From the NCBI GenBank assembly GCA_016719535.1, contig JADJYX010000041.1:248001-312000 (forward strand): a stretch of DNA of 64,000 nt, in the 5' to 3' direction. Both the position numbers and the translations under genes were made by a program. Shown one piece after another: positions 34,998 to 44,963 of the stretch. The notes below the pieces were generated by a model. It was not told the origin of the DNA, searched no databases, and was given only the letters and a program-made list of their open reading frames with translations. This stretch comes from Rubrivivax sp. GTDB lineage: Bacteria > Pseudomonadota > Gammaproteobacteria > Burkholderiales > Burkholderiaceae_C. How positions within the stretch are numbered: the first letter of the stretch is position 1; each line of letters opens with the position of its first letter.

Positions 34998-36467
34998 ATG
35001 CGATCTCTGATCGTCCAAGCGAATCCCGCCCGCGCGCTGCGCCTGTGGGCATTGCTGGCTGTCCTGCTGGCAAGCCTTGTCTCGGCCTGGCCGACAGCGG
35101 CGCGGGCGCAGGCCGGCCAGTTGCCCGACTTCACCGAACTCGTCGAACGGGTCGGCCCGGCGGTGGTCAACATCCGCACGCTCGAACGCGGCCGCGTGGC
35201 CGCCAGCGGCGAGATGGACCCCAACGTCGAGGAATTCTTCCGCCGCTTCGGCATCCCGCTGCCGGGTCGTCCGGACCAGCGCCCGGACCAGCGCCGCGGC
35301 CCGCGCGGTGACGACGACGAGCCGCGTCAACGCGGCGTCGGTTCGGGCTTCATCCTGGGTGCCGACGGCTACATCATGACCAACGCCCATGTCGTCGACG
35401 GCGCCGACGAACTGCTCGTCACGCTGACCGACAAGCGTGAATTCAAGGCGCGCGTGATCGGTGCCGACCGCCGCACCGACGTCGCGCTGGTGAAGATCGA
35501 GGCCACCGGGCTGCCGGCGGTGAAGATCGGCGACAGCCAGCGCCTGAAGGTCGGCGAATGGGTGATGGCCATCGGCTCGCCATTCGGCCTCGACAACACG
35601 GTCACCGCCGGCATCGTCAGCGCCAAGGCGCGCGACACCGGCGAGTACGTACCCTTCATCCAGACCGACGTGGCCATCAACCCCGGCAACTCCGGCGGCC
35701 CGCTGATCAACCTGCGCGGCGAGGTGGTGGGCATCAACTCGCAGATCTACAGCCGCTCGGGCGGCTTCATGGGCATCTCGTTCGCGATCCCGATCGACGA
35801 GGCGATGCGCGTGTCCGACCAGTTGCGCAGCAGCGGCCGCGTGATCCGCGGGCGCATCGGCGTGCAGATTGCGCCGGTGACCAAGGACGTGGCCGAATCC
35901 ATCGGCCTGGGCAAGCCCGCGGGCGCGCTGGTGCAGGCTGTCGAGCCGGGGCAGGCGGCCGAGAAGGCCGGCGTCGAAGCCGGCGACATCATCGTCAAGG
36001 TCGATGGCAAGCCGGTCGAGAAATCGAGCGATCTGCCGCGCATCATCGGCAATATCAAGCCGGGCGCGAAAGCCACGCTGCAGGTCTTCCGCCGTGGCAG
36101 CACGCGCGACCTGACGGTGACCGTGGCCGAGTTCGAGGCCGACCGCCCGGCGCGCCGCGCACAGGCCGAGCCCGGTGCGGCGCCGGCTGCCAAGAGCGCG
36201 CTCGGCCTGACGGTGTCGGACTTGAGCGACGCGCAGAAGAAGGAACTTCGCGTGCGCGGCGGTGTGCGCGTGGATGCGGTGGATGGACCGGCAGCACGCG
36301 CCGGCCTGCGCGAAGGCGACATCATCCTGTCGCTCGACAACACCGACATCGCCGATGCCAGGCAGTTCGCCGCCGTGGCCGCCAAGGTCGAGAAGGCGCG
36401 CAGCGCCAGCGTGCTGGTGCGGCGAGGCGATGCGGTCAACTATCTCGTCATCCGGCCCGCGCGCTGA
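34998..36467 (+). CDS. mucD: Periplasmic serine protease, DegP/MucD family
   Basis: The 489-residue protein has a signal peptide ending near ARAQA and a trypsin-like domain with histidine in TNAHVV, aspartate in RRTDVALVK and serine in NPGNSGGPL. Two PDZ domains follow (about 280-370 and 390-480). It degrades misfolded envelope proteins and is part of the sigma-E module. The ATG at 34998 gives the signal peptide, with GGAG upstream. Confidence 0.93.
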   Translation: MRSLIVQANPARALRLWALLAVLLASLVSAWPTAARAQAGQLPDFTELVERVGPAVVNIRTLERGRVAASGEMDPNVEEFFRRFGIPLPGRPDQRPDQRRGPRGDDDEPRQRGVGSGFILGADGYIMTNAHVVDGADELLVTLTDKREFKARVIGADRRTDVALVKIEATGLPAVKIGDSQRLKVGEWVMAIGSPFGLDNTVTAGIVSAKARDTGEYVPFIQTDVAINPGNSGGPLINLRGEVVGINSQIYSRSGGFMGISFAIPIDEAMRVSDQLRSSGRVIRGRIGVQIAPVTKDVAESIGLGKPAGALVQAVEPGQAAEKAGVEAGDIIVKVDGKPVEKSSDLPRIIGNIKPGAKATLQVFRRGSTRDLTVTVAEFEADRPARRAQAEPGAAPAAKSALGLTVSDLSDAQKKELRVRGGVRVDAVDGPAARAGLREGDIILSLDNTDIADARQFAAVAAKVEKARSASVLVRRGDAVNYLVIRPAR

Positions 36468-36493
36468 CGCCGAAGCTGGTCCTGGCCTTCGGG

Positions 36494-36537
36494 CCCGGCA
36501 TCCCGCTGACTGGCCCAGCGGGATGCCGGGTCTTTTC
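36494..36537 (+). terminator. Strong terminator after mucD
   Basis: A perfect 15-bp stem (CCCGGCATCCCGCTG with its complement) and a 7-base loop are followed by TCTTTT. It starts 27 bases after the mucD stop and ends the fatty-acid/sigma-E transcription block. Confidence 0.88.
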
Positions 36538-36836
36538 ACTTTGTGGAATAAAGCAAATCTTCGGCCAGACAAGATTCCCGATCCGGTGATTTCGTTGAAA
36601 GTAAGTGTCCGTTTACTTCATCCAGATCATCGGTATCGATTTGCGACCTGCGCGTTTAGAATCGAGCGCTGCAAGCCGATCTTTAGGCGCATCCGGGCCG
36701 CAGCGAAGGCTGTTGCAGCGATGGGTGCCGTTGCGTTCATCTGACTGTAGATAAGCTGTGGACAACTTTTGCTGTTGGCGGTCCGCAACGGCCCGAAAAC
36801 AAGCACTGGCGCGGCTTCCGGCCGGATCCTTTTGGC

Positions 36837-36842
36837 TACAAT
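36837..36842 (+). promoter_or_regulatory. Candidate -10 (TACAAT) of a small RNA
   Basis: TACAAT matches five of six consensus positions and lies 39 bases upstream of an isolated strong terminator. The -35 region is poor. A second -10-like TAGAAT is at 36657-36662. Confidence 0.4.
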
Positions 36843-36848
36843 GAAACC

Positions 36849-36912
36849 CCAACAAGCAGTTGCCAAACGTTCTGTTGGAAGGCACGTCACCTCTTCGACG
36901 TGCCTTTTTTTT
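36849..36912 (+). ncRNA. Candidate small RNA upstream of lepA
   Basis: The stretch of about 64 bases could fold into an outer stem (CCAACA at 36849-36854 with TGTTGG at 36873-36878) and then a perfect 8-bp terminator stem (GGCACGTC/GACGTGCC) with eight T. No convincing gene ends just before it. It sits in a 550-base gap that is less GC-rich than its surroundings, after the mucD terminator. A short leader ended by attenuation before lepA is the alternative. Confidence 0.5.
36881..36912 (+). terminator. Rho-independent terminator with U8 tail
   Basis: GGCACGTC pairs perfectly with GACGTGCC across an 8-base loop, followed directly by eight T. It lies 105 bases before the lepA ATG and does not follow any protein gene closely, so it most likely ends a small RNA or a lepA leader. 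Confidence 0.85.
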
Positions 36913-37017
36913 ACCTTGGCTTCGGCCCGGCGCCTTGCGCCTTCACATCGCTGCGCGGTGTGAGTCTCTGCCGAAGCGGCTGCGCCGCTTTTCGCACAGC
37001 GCGGCCCGCGTGACCTC

Positions 37018-38826
37018 ATGAACCACATCCGAAATTTCTCCATCATTGCCCACATCGACCACGGCAAGAGCACGCTGGCCGATCGCATCATCCAGCGCTG
37101 CGGCGGCCTCTCCGATCGCGAGATGGAAGCGCAGGTGCTCGACTCGATGGACATCGAGCGCGAGCGCGGCATCACCATCAAGGCGCAGACCGCGGCGCTG
37201 CACTACCAGGCGCGCGACGGGCAGGTCTACAACCTCAACCTGATCGATACGCCGGGGCATGTCGACTTCTCGTACGAGGTCAGCCGTTCGCTGTCGGCCT
37301 GCGAGGGTGCGCTGCTCGTCGTCGATGCCAGCCAGGGCGTCGAGGCGCAGACGGTGGCCAACTGCTACACCGCGCTCGACCTCGGCGTCGAGGTGGTGCC
37401 GGTGCTCAACAAGATGGACCTGCCGCAGGCCGACCCCGACACCGCCAAGGCCGAGATCGAGGACGTGATCGGCATCGACGCCACCGATGCCATCCCCTGC
37501 TCGGCCAAGACCGGCATGGGCATCGACGAGATCCTCGAGGCCGTGATCGCGCGCATCCCGGCGCCGCGCGGCAATGCCGACGGCGCGCCGCGGGCGATGA
37601 TCATCGACAGCTGGTTCGACAACTATGTCGGCGTCGTGATGCTGGTGCGCGTCGTCGACGGCTCGCTGGGCAAGGGCGAGCGCATCCGGCTGATGGCCAC
37701 CAACACCGTCTACCCGATCGAGCACCTGGGTGTCTTCACGCCCAAGAGCGAGAACCGCGACGTGCTGCGTGCCGGCGAGGTGGGCTTCGTCATCGCCGGC
37801 ATCAAGGAGCTGCAGGCCGCCAAGGTGGGCGACACCATCACGCTGGAAAAGAAGCTGCCCAACAACGCCGGCCCGGCGACCGAGCCGCTGCCCGGCTTCA
37901 AGGAGATCCAGCCGCAGGTCTTTGCCGGCCTGTACCCGACCGAGGCCAGCGAATACGACTCGCTGCGCGACGCGCTGGAGAAGCTCAAGCTCAACGACAG
38001 CTCGCTGCGCTACGAGCCCGAGGTGTCGCAGGCGCTGGGCTTCGGCTTCCGCTGCGGCTTCCTCGGTCTGCTGCACATGGAGATCGTGCAGGAACGCCTG
38101 GAGCGCGAATTCGACCAGGACCTGGTGACCACCGCGCCCAGCGTGGTCTACGAGGTGGAACTGAACGACGGCACCGTGCTGATGGTCGAGAACCCCAGCA
38201 AGATGCCCGACCAGGGCCGCATCCGCGAGATCCGCGAGCCCATCGTGACCGTGCAGCTGTATATGCCGCAGGACAGCGTGGGCCCGGTGATGACGCTGTG
38301 CAACCTCAAGCGCGGCGTGCAGATGAACATGGCCTACCACGGCAAGCAGGTGCACCTGACCTACGAGCTGCCGCTGGCCGAGATCGTGCTGGACTTCTTC
38401 GACAAGCTGAAGTCCGTGAGCCGCGGCTACGCCAGCATGGACTACGCGTTCAAGGAATACCGCGCCGCCGACGTCGTCAAGGTCGACATCCTGATCAACG
38501 GCGACCGCGTCGACCCGCTGGCGATGATCGTGCACCGCGCGCAGAGCCAGTTCCGCGGCCGCGCCGTGGTGGCCAAGATGCGCACCCTGATCCCGCGCCA
38601 GATGTACGACGTGGCGATCCAGGCCTCGATCGGCGCCAACATCATCGCGCGCGAGGACGTGAAGGCCCTGCGCAAGAACGTGCTGGCAAAATGCTACGGC
38701 GGTGACATCACCCGCAAGCGCAAGCTGCTCGAAAAGCAGAAGGCCGGCAAGAAGCGCATGAAGCAGATCGGCACCGTCGAGGTGCCGCAGGAGGCCTTCC
38801 TCGCCATCCTGCAGGTCGACGACTGA
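37018..38826 (+). CDS. lepA: Elongation factor 4 (LepA)
   Basis: The 602-residue translational GTPase has G1 AHIDHGKST, DTPGHVDF and NKMDLP. The EF4-specific C-terminus ends in AGKKRMKQIGTVEVPQEAF. It back-translocates ribosomes under stress. lepB follows after 23 bases, the usual order. Confidence 0.97.
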   Translation: MNHIRNFSIIAHIDHGKSTLADRIIQRCGGLSDREMEAQVLDSMDIERERGITIKAQTAALHYQARDGQVYNLNLIDTPGHVDFSYEVSRSLSACEGALLVVDASQGVEAQTVANCYTALDLGVEVVPVLNKMDLPQADPDTAKAEIEDVIGIDATDAIPCSAKTGMGIDEILEAVIARIPAPRGNADGAPRAMIIDSWFDNYVGVVMLVRVVDGSLGKGERIRLMATNTVYPIEHLGVFTPKSENRDVLRAGEVGFVIAGIKELQAAKVGDTITLEKKLPNNAGPATEPLPGFKEIQPQVFAGLYPTEASEYDSLRDALEKLKLNDSSLRYEPEVSQALGFGFRCGFLGLLHMEIVQERLEREFDQDLVTTAPSVVYEVELNDGTVLMVENPSKMPDQGRIREIREPIVTVQLYMPQDSVGPVMTLCNLKRGVQMNMAYHGKQVHLTYELPLAEIVLDFFDKLKSVSRGYASMDYAFKEYRAADVVKVDILINGDRVDPLAMIVHRAQSQFRGRAVVAKMRTLIPRQMYDVAIQASIGANIIAREDVKALRKNVLAKCYGGDITRKRKLLEKQKAGKKRMKQIGTVEVPQEAFLAILQVDD

Positions 38827-38849
38827 ATCCAAAGCACTCACGGGACCGC

Positions 38850-39818
38850 ATGAGTTCTCTCACCGCTGCGCTGTACGGCGCGCTGATCGTCTACCTGGGC
38901 GGCTGGTTTCTCGGCCACTGGACGGGCAACTTCTCGCTGCTGCTGTTCATCCTGACCGTCGTCACGCTGGTGTACTGGCTGGCCGAGCGCATGCGCTTCA
39001 AGCCCGCGCGCGAGGCCGCAGCTGCGGCGCTCGAACAGCAGGACACCGCCCGCCGCGCCGAACTGGCGAAGATGGGCATCGACAAGGTCGACGGCGACGT
39101 GCAGGAGGCCAGGGCGCGGCTGCTGATGCAGCCCTGGTGGCTGGACTGGACCGCCGGCCTGTTCCCGGTGATCCTGGTCGTCTTCGTGCTGCGCTCGTTC
39201 CTCTTCGAGCCCTTCAAGATCCCGTCCGGGTCGATGATCCCGACGCTGCTGGTCGGCGACCTCATCCTCGTCAACAAATACCACTACGGCGTGCGCCTGC
39301 CGGTGATCAACAAGAAGATCATCGCCAACAACGACCCGCAGCGCGGCGACGTGATGGTCTTCCGCTACCCCGTGGATCCGCGCCAGGACTACATCAAGCG
39401 CGTGGTCGGCATCCCCGGCGACGAGGTCACCTACGTCAACCAGACGCTGTCGATCAACGGCCAGAAGGTCGCCACCGTGGCCAAGGGCGAGTTCTACGAC
39501 GAGGACAGCCTGCGCTACAGCCCGCAGTTCAGCGAGAAGCTGGGCGCGGTCGAGCACCACATCCTGGTCGACCCTCGGCGCCAGGCCTACTACGGGCCCG
39601 AGCCCAAGGGCTTCCCGATGGCCGACAATTGCCGCTATACGGCCGAGGGTGTCAGCTGCAAGGTGCCGGCCGGGCACTATTTCATGATGGGCGACAACCG
39701 CGACAATTCGCAGGACTCGCGTTTCTGGGGCTTTGTCCCTGACGAACACATCGTCGGCAAGGCCTTCTTCGTCTGGATGAATTTCGGCAACCTCGGCCGC
39801 ATCGGCCCCTTCCACTGA
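38850..39818 (+). CDS. lepB: Signal peptidase I
   Basis: The 322-residue protein has N-terminal membrane helices, then the catalytic serine in PSGSMIPTL and lysine in DYIKRVVGIPGDE, with MGDNRDNSQDSR at the C-terminal box. It cleaves Sec signal peptides, including those of MucD and the TolC-type protein here. Confidence 0.97.
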   Translation: MSSLTAALYGALIVYLGGWFLGHWTGNFSLLLFILTVVTLVYWLAERMRFKPAREAAAAALEQQDTARRAELAKMGIDKVDGDVQEARARLLMQPWWLDWTAGLFPVILVVFVLRSFLFEPFKIPSGSMIPTLLVGDLILVNKYHYGVRLPVINKKIIANNDPQRGDVMVFRYPVDPRQDYIKRVVGIPGDEVTYVNQTLSINGQKVATVAKGEFYDEDSLRYSPQFSEKLGAVEHHILVDPRRQAYYGPEPKGFPMADNCRYTAEGVSCKVPAGHYFMMGDNRDNSQDSRFWGFVPDEHIVGKAFFVWMNFGNLGRIGPFH

Positions 39819-39857
39819 TCCGGCCGTGTTGCCACGCGCACAGGAGACAAGACCAAC

Positions 39858-40244
39858 ATGAGGTCCCGCCAAGCACCCATCGCCGGGCGCCGGTCACCGC
39901 ACCGCCAGCGCGGCGTCACGCTCTTCGGGCTGATGTTCTGGGCCATCGTCATTGGTGCCGTGGCCTACATCGGGCTGCGCGTCTTCCCCACCGTCAACGA
40001 ATACCTGACCATCCAGCGCACGGTCGACAAGGTGGCGGCGGCGTCACCGGCCACCGTGGCCGAAGCGCGCGCCGCCTTCGATCGCCAGAAGGATGTCGAA
40101 TATTCGATCAGCACGATCGGCGGCAAGGACCTCGAGGTGACGAAGGAGAACGACAAGGTCGTGCTCAAGTTCGCCTACGACAAGGAGATCCCGCTCTACG
40201 GCCCGGTCTTCCTCGTCATCAAGTACGAAGGGCGGTCGAAGTAG
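39858..40244 (+). CDS. DUF4845 membrane protein
   Basis: The 128-residue protein has a prepilin-like start (RQRGVTLFGLMFWAIVIGA) with one helix, then a small soluble domain ending in FLVIKYEGRSK. DUF4845 proteins lie between lepB and rnc in many Betaproteobacteria. The function is unknown. AGGAGA lies upstream of the ATG. Confidence 0.85.
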   Translation: MRSRQAPIAGRRSPHRQRGVTLFGLMFWAIVIGAVAYIGLRVFPTVNEYLTIQRTVDKVAAASPATVAEARAAFDRQKDVEYSISTIGGKDLEVTKENDKVVLKFAYDKEIPLYGPVFLVIKYEGRSK

Positions 40245-40264
40245 GCCGGGCGCCGGATCCGCCG

Positions 40265-40969
40265 ATGGACCCTCGACTCGACGCGCTGCAGCAGCGGCTG
40301 GGCCACCGCTTCGGCCAGCCCGGTCTGCTGACGCGCGCGCTCACGCACCGCAGCGGCAGCGCCGAGCACAACGAGCGGCTCGAATTTCTCGGCGATGCGG
40401 TGCTCAATCTGGCGGTCTCGGGCCTGCTGTACGAACGGTTTTCGGGCTCCGACGAAGGCGACCTGACGCGCATCCGCGCCCACCTCGTGCGCGAGGACAG
40501 CCTGCACAGGCTGGCCTTGCAGCTCGGTCTGCCCGAGGTGCTGCGCCTGTCCGACGGCGAACTGCGTGGCGGCGGTGCGCTGCGGCCGTCGATCCTGGCC
40601 GATGCGCTGGAGGCCGTGATCGGCGCCGCCTACCTCGATGCCGGCTTCGATGCCGCGCAGCAGCTGGTGCGCCGCCTGTTCGGCGAGGTCATCGGCAGCA
40701 CCGAGGTCGAGAGCTGGAGCAAGGACGCCAAGACCGAGCTGCAGGAATGGCTGCAGGCGCGCCGCATCGCGGTGCCGGCCTATCGCATCACCGCCACGCG
40801 CGGGCAGGCGCATGCGCAGACCTTCGAGGTCGAGTGCGCGGTCGCCGCGCTCGGGCTGGCCGAATGCGGCGAAGGGCGCTCGCGCCGCGCCGCCGAACAG
40901 GAGGCGGCGCGCCGCATGCTCGACACCCTCAAGGCCAGCGACCGCCCCGGCGGCCCGCTCCGTTCATGA
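40265..40969 (+). CDS. rnc: Ribonuclease III
   Basis: The 234-residue enzyme has the signature NERLEFLGDAVLNL with catalytic acidic residues, LADALEAVIGAAYLD, and a C-terminal double-stranded RNA-binding domain from about residue 155. It processes rRNA precursors. It overlaps era by 4 bases. Confidence 0.97.
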   Translation: MDPRLDALQQRLGHRFGQPGLLTRALTHRSGSAEHNERLEFLGDAVLNLAVSGLLYERFSGSDEGDLTRIRAHLVREDSLHRLALQLGLPEVLRLSDGELRGGGALRPSILADALEAVIGAAYLDAGFDAAQQLVRRLFGEVIGSTEVESWSKDAKTELQEWLQARRIAVPAYRITATRGQAHAQTFEVECAVAALGLAECGEGRSRRAAEQEAARRMLDTLKASDRPGGPLRS

Positions 40970-41880
40970 TCGACACCCCGTCCGCCGACTTCCCCGGCGT
41001 GCCGCCGCGCTGCGGCCTCATCGCCATCGTCGGCCGCCCCAACGTCGGCAAGTCGACGCTGCTCAATGCGCTGGTCGGGCAGAAGATCAGCATCACCTCG
41101 CGCAAGGCGCAGACCACGCGCCACCGCATCACCGGCGTGCGCACCGTGGGCGCGACGCAGTTCGTCTTCGTCGATACGCCGGGCTTCCAGACCACGCATG
41201 GCACGGCGCTCAACCGCAACCTGAACAAGACCGTGCAGGCGGCGCTGGGCGACGTCGATGCCGTGCTGTTCGTGGTGGAGGCCGGGCGCTTCGGCCTCGA
41301 CGACGCCAAGGTGCTGAACCTGCTGCCGCCCGACAAGCCGGTGATCCTGATCGCCAACAAGCTCGACGCCGTCAGGCGTCGCACCGACCTGCTGCCCTGG
41401 CTGAAGGGCATGCAGGACCGCCACCCCTTCGCCGAATATGTACCGATGTCGGCCACGCGCGAGGCCGACGTGCAGCGCCTGTTTGCCATCCTCGAGCGTC
41501 ACCTGCCCGAACAGGCCTGGCTCTACGACGAGGACACGCTGACCGACCGCAGTGAACGCTTCCTGGCCAGCGAGATCGTGCGCGAGAAGCTGTTCCGCCT
41601 GACCGGCGACGAACTGCCCTACACGTCGACGGTCGTGATCGACACCTTCGAGGAGGAAGGAAACCTCCGCCGCATCGGGGCCAGCATCGTCGTCGAGCGC
41701 GACGCCCACAAGGGCATGGTGATCGGCGAAGGCGGCGAACGGCTCAAGCGCATCGGCAGCGAATCGCGGCAGGAGCTCGAGAAGCTGCTCGACGCCAAGG
41801 TCTTTCTCGAGCTGTGGGTCAAGGTGCGCTCGGGCTGGGCCGACGACGAGGCCCACCTGCGCAGCTACGGCTACGAGTGA
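40966..41880 (+). CDS. era: Ribosome-assembly GTPase Era
   Basis: The 304-residue protein has G1 GRPNVGKST, DTPGF, NKLD and a C-terminal KH domain (KGMVIGEGGERLKRIG). It matures the 30S subunit. It is translationally coupled to rnc; recO follows after 15 bases. Confidence 0.97.
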   Translation: MIDTPSADFPGVPPRCGLIAIVGRPNVGKSTLLNALVGQKISITSRKAQTTRHRITGVRTVGATQFVFVDTPGFQTTHGTALNRNLNKTVQAALGDVDAVLFVVEAGRFGLDDAKVLNLLPPDKPVILIANKLDAVRRRTDLLPWLKGMQDRHPFAEYVPMSATREADVQRLFAILERHLPEQAWLYDEDTLTDRSERFLASEIVREKLFRLTGDELPYTSTVVIDTFEEEGNLRRIGASIVVERDAHKGMVIGEGGERLKRIGSESRQELEKLLDAKVFLELWVKVRSGWADDEAHLRSYGYE

Positions 41881-41895
41881 CCGCGTGAGGGCCTC

Positions 41896-42689
41896 GTGAG
41901 CGCAGCCTCTGCGCGCAAGGCCGCTGCGGCACCGCTGGCCGCCTACGTGCTGCACAGCTGGGACTGGAGCGAGACCAGCCTGATCGTCGAGCTGTTCACC
42001 CGCGAGCGCGGCCGCATCGTGGTGGCCGCCAAGGGCGCCAAGCGGCCCTATTCACAGCTGCGGCCGGTGCTGATCCCCTTCCAGCGGCTGCTGGTGCAAC
42101 TGGGGCGCACGCCGGCCGACGAGTCGGCCGAGGTGCACCTGCTGCGCAGCGCCGAACGGGCCGGAGGCCCGCCGATGCCCGCCGGCGCGGCGCTGTTTGC
42201 CGGCTTCTACCTCAACGAGCTGCTGCTCAAGCTGCTGGCGCGCCAGGATCCGCATGGCGGGTTGTTCGACGCCTATGCCGAAGCGGTGACCGCGCTGCAG
42301 GCGGCCGACGACGCCAGCGTGCAGCTGACGCTGCGCGCTTTCGAGCTGCTGCTGCTGCGCGAGCTGGGCGTGCTGCCCGAACTCGACAGCGTCACGCTGA
42401 CCGTGCGCACGGTCGAAGCCGCGGGTCGGTATTCGCTGCACCCGGAAGCTGGTGTCGTCACCGCCGCGGGCGACGAGTCCGCGCTGCCGGGGCAGGCGCT
42501 GGCGGCGCTCGAAGCCGCACTCGCCGGCGGCGACCGCGCCGCGCTGCGCGCGGCGGCGGCGCCGGTCACCGCCGCGCTGCGTGCGCCGCTGCGCCAGGTG
42601 CTTCACTATCATCTGGGCTCCCCCATGCTGCGCACCCGCCAGCTGATGGTGGACCTGCAGAAGCTCATCGACCGCGAGACCCCCCGCCC

Positions 42690-42693
<4 letters not shown>
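41896..42693 (+). CDS. recO: DNA repair protein RecO
   Basis: The 265-residue protein has the RecO N-terminal OB fold (AYVLHSWDWSETSLIVELFT, VVAAKGAKRP) and the helical C-terminal part (GFYLNELLLKLL, ELLLLRELGVLP). It loads RecA with RecF and RecR. The start is GTG; it overlaps pdxJ by 4 bases. Confidence 0.93.
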
Positions 42694-43495
<802 letters not shown>

Positions 43496-43499
<4 letters not shown>

Positions 43500-43903
43500 T
43501 CGTCGGCATCGGCACCGACATCTGCGACGTGCGGCGCATGCGCGCGACGCTGGCGCGCCGCGGCGAGCGTTTTGCCGAGCGCGTGCTCGGCGATCAGGAA
43601 CTCGCCGTCTTCCGCGCCCGCCGCGCGCGTGCCGAGGTGCGAGGCGTGGCCTACCTGGCCACGCGCTTCTCGGCCAAGGAAGCCTTCTCCAAGGCCATCG
43701 GCCTGGGCATCCGCATGCCCATGACCTGGCGCGGCTGCGAGATCCTCAACGAAGCCAGCGGCAAGCCCTATGTGCGCCTGAACGGCGTGCTGGCCGATTG
43801 GTTTGCCGCGCGCGGCTGGCGCGCGCACGTCACCGTCACCGACGAGAGCGACTACGCGGCATCCTTCGTCGTCGTCGAGACCCTGGAGAACCCTGCATCA
43901 TGA
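43496..43903 (+). CDS. acpS: Holo-ACP synthase
   Basis: The 135-residue enzyme moves phosphopantetheine from CoA to ACP serine 37. It has the magnesium-binding motifs GIGTDICDVRRM and RFSAKEAFSKAIG. The GTG start overlaps the pdxJ stop, and the gene ends on ATGA shared with nagZ. Confidence 0.94.
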
Positions 43904-44958
43904 GCGAACACGCCCCGGTCATCCTCGACATCGCCGGCACCACGCTGACCGCCGACGACCGCCGCCGCCTGCAGCACCCGCTCACCGGCGGCCTGATCCT
44001 GTTTGCGCGCAACTGGGAGAGCCGGCGCCAGCTGACCGCGCTGACGGCGTCGATCAAGGCCATCCGCGACGACCTGCTGATCTGCGTCGACCACGAGGGC
44101 GGGCGCGTGCAGCGCTTTCGCACCGACGGCTTCACCGCGCTGCCGGCGATGCGCGTGCTGGGCGAGGCCTGGATGCTGGATGCGCTGACCGCCACCGATG
44201 CCGCCAGCGCGGCCGGCTATGTGCTCGGCGCCGAGCTGCGCGCCTGCGGCGTGGACCTCAGCTTCACGCCGGTGCTCGACCTCGACTTCGGCGCCAGCAG
44301 CGTGATCGGCGACCGTGCCTTGCACCGCGACCCGCGCGTGGTGACGATGCTGGCCAAGAGCCTGATGCACGGCCTGCTGCGCGCCGGCATGGCCAATTGC
44401 GGCAAGCATTTTCCGGGGCATGGCCATGTCAAGGCCGACAGCCACCACGAGGTCCCGGTCGACCGCCGTGCGCTCAGGGCCATCCTGGCCGACGACGCGC
44501 GCCCCTACGAATGGCTGAGCACCACACTGGCCTCGGTGATGCCGGCGCATGTGGTCTATACGCGCGTCGACGACCGTCCAGCCGGTTTTTCCGAACGTTG
44601 GCTGAAGGAGATCCTGCGGGGCCAGATCGGCTTCACCGGCGCCGTCTTCAGCGACGACCTCAGCATGGCCGGCGCGCGCCGCCTGCGCGGCCGCGAACTG
44701 ACCTACGTGGAGGCGGCGGCGCTGGCGCTGGACGCCGGCTGCGACCTGGTGCTGCTGTGCAACCAGTCGCTGGATGGCGGCGCGGCGGTCGACGCGCTGC
44801 TCGACGGCCTGGGCGAGGCCGCCGGCCGCGGCCTGTGGCAGCCCGACCCCGACGGCGAGGCGCGCCGCCTGGCGCTGCTGCCGGCCAGCACACCGCTGGC
44901 CTGGGACGCGCTGATGCACGACCCGGTCTACCAGCACGCGCTGGAACGCCTGCCCTGA
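43900..44958 (+). CDS. nagZ: Beta-N-acetylhexosaminidase (GH3)
   Basis: The 352-residue cytoplasmic enzyme recycles peptidoglycan fragments. It has VDHEGGRVQRFR, the mobile catalytic loop KHFPGHGHVKADSHHEVP and the nucleophile motif FSDDLSM. It closes the rnc-nagZ operon. Confidence 0.95.
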   Translation: MSEHAPVILDIAGTTLTADDRRRLQHPLTGGLILFARNWESRRQLTALTASIKAIRDDLLICVDHEGGRVQRFRTDGFTALPAMRVLGEAWMLDALTATDAASAAGYVLGAELRACGVDLSFTPVLDLDFGASSVIGDRALHRDPRVVTMLAKSLMHGLLRAGMANCGKHFPGHGHVKADSHHEVPVDRRALRAILADDARPYEWLSTTLASVMPAHVVYTRVDDRPAGFSERWLKEILRGQIGFTGAVFSDDLSMAGARRLRGRELTYVEAAALALDAGCDLVLLCNQSLDGGAAVDALLDGLGEAAGRGLWQPDPDGEARRLALLPASTPLAWDALMHDPVYQHALERLP

Positions 44959-44963
44959 GGTGG

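Noticed and set aside
36757..36765. DnaA-box-like TGTGGACAA in the mucD-lepA gap
   Set aside because: A single site with one mismatch, no cluster, and no dnaA or dnaN nearby; not evidence for an origin.
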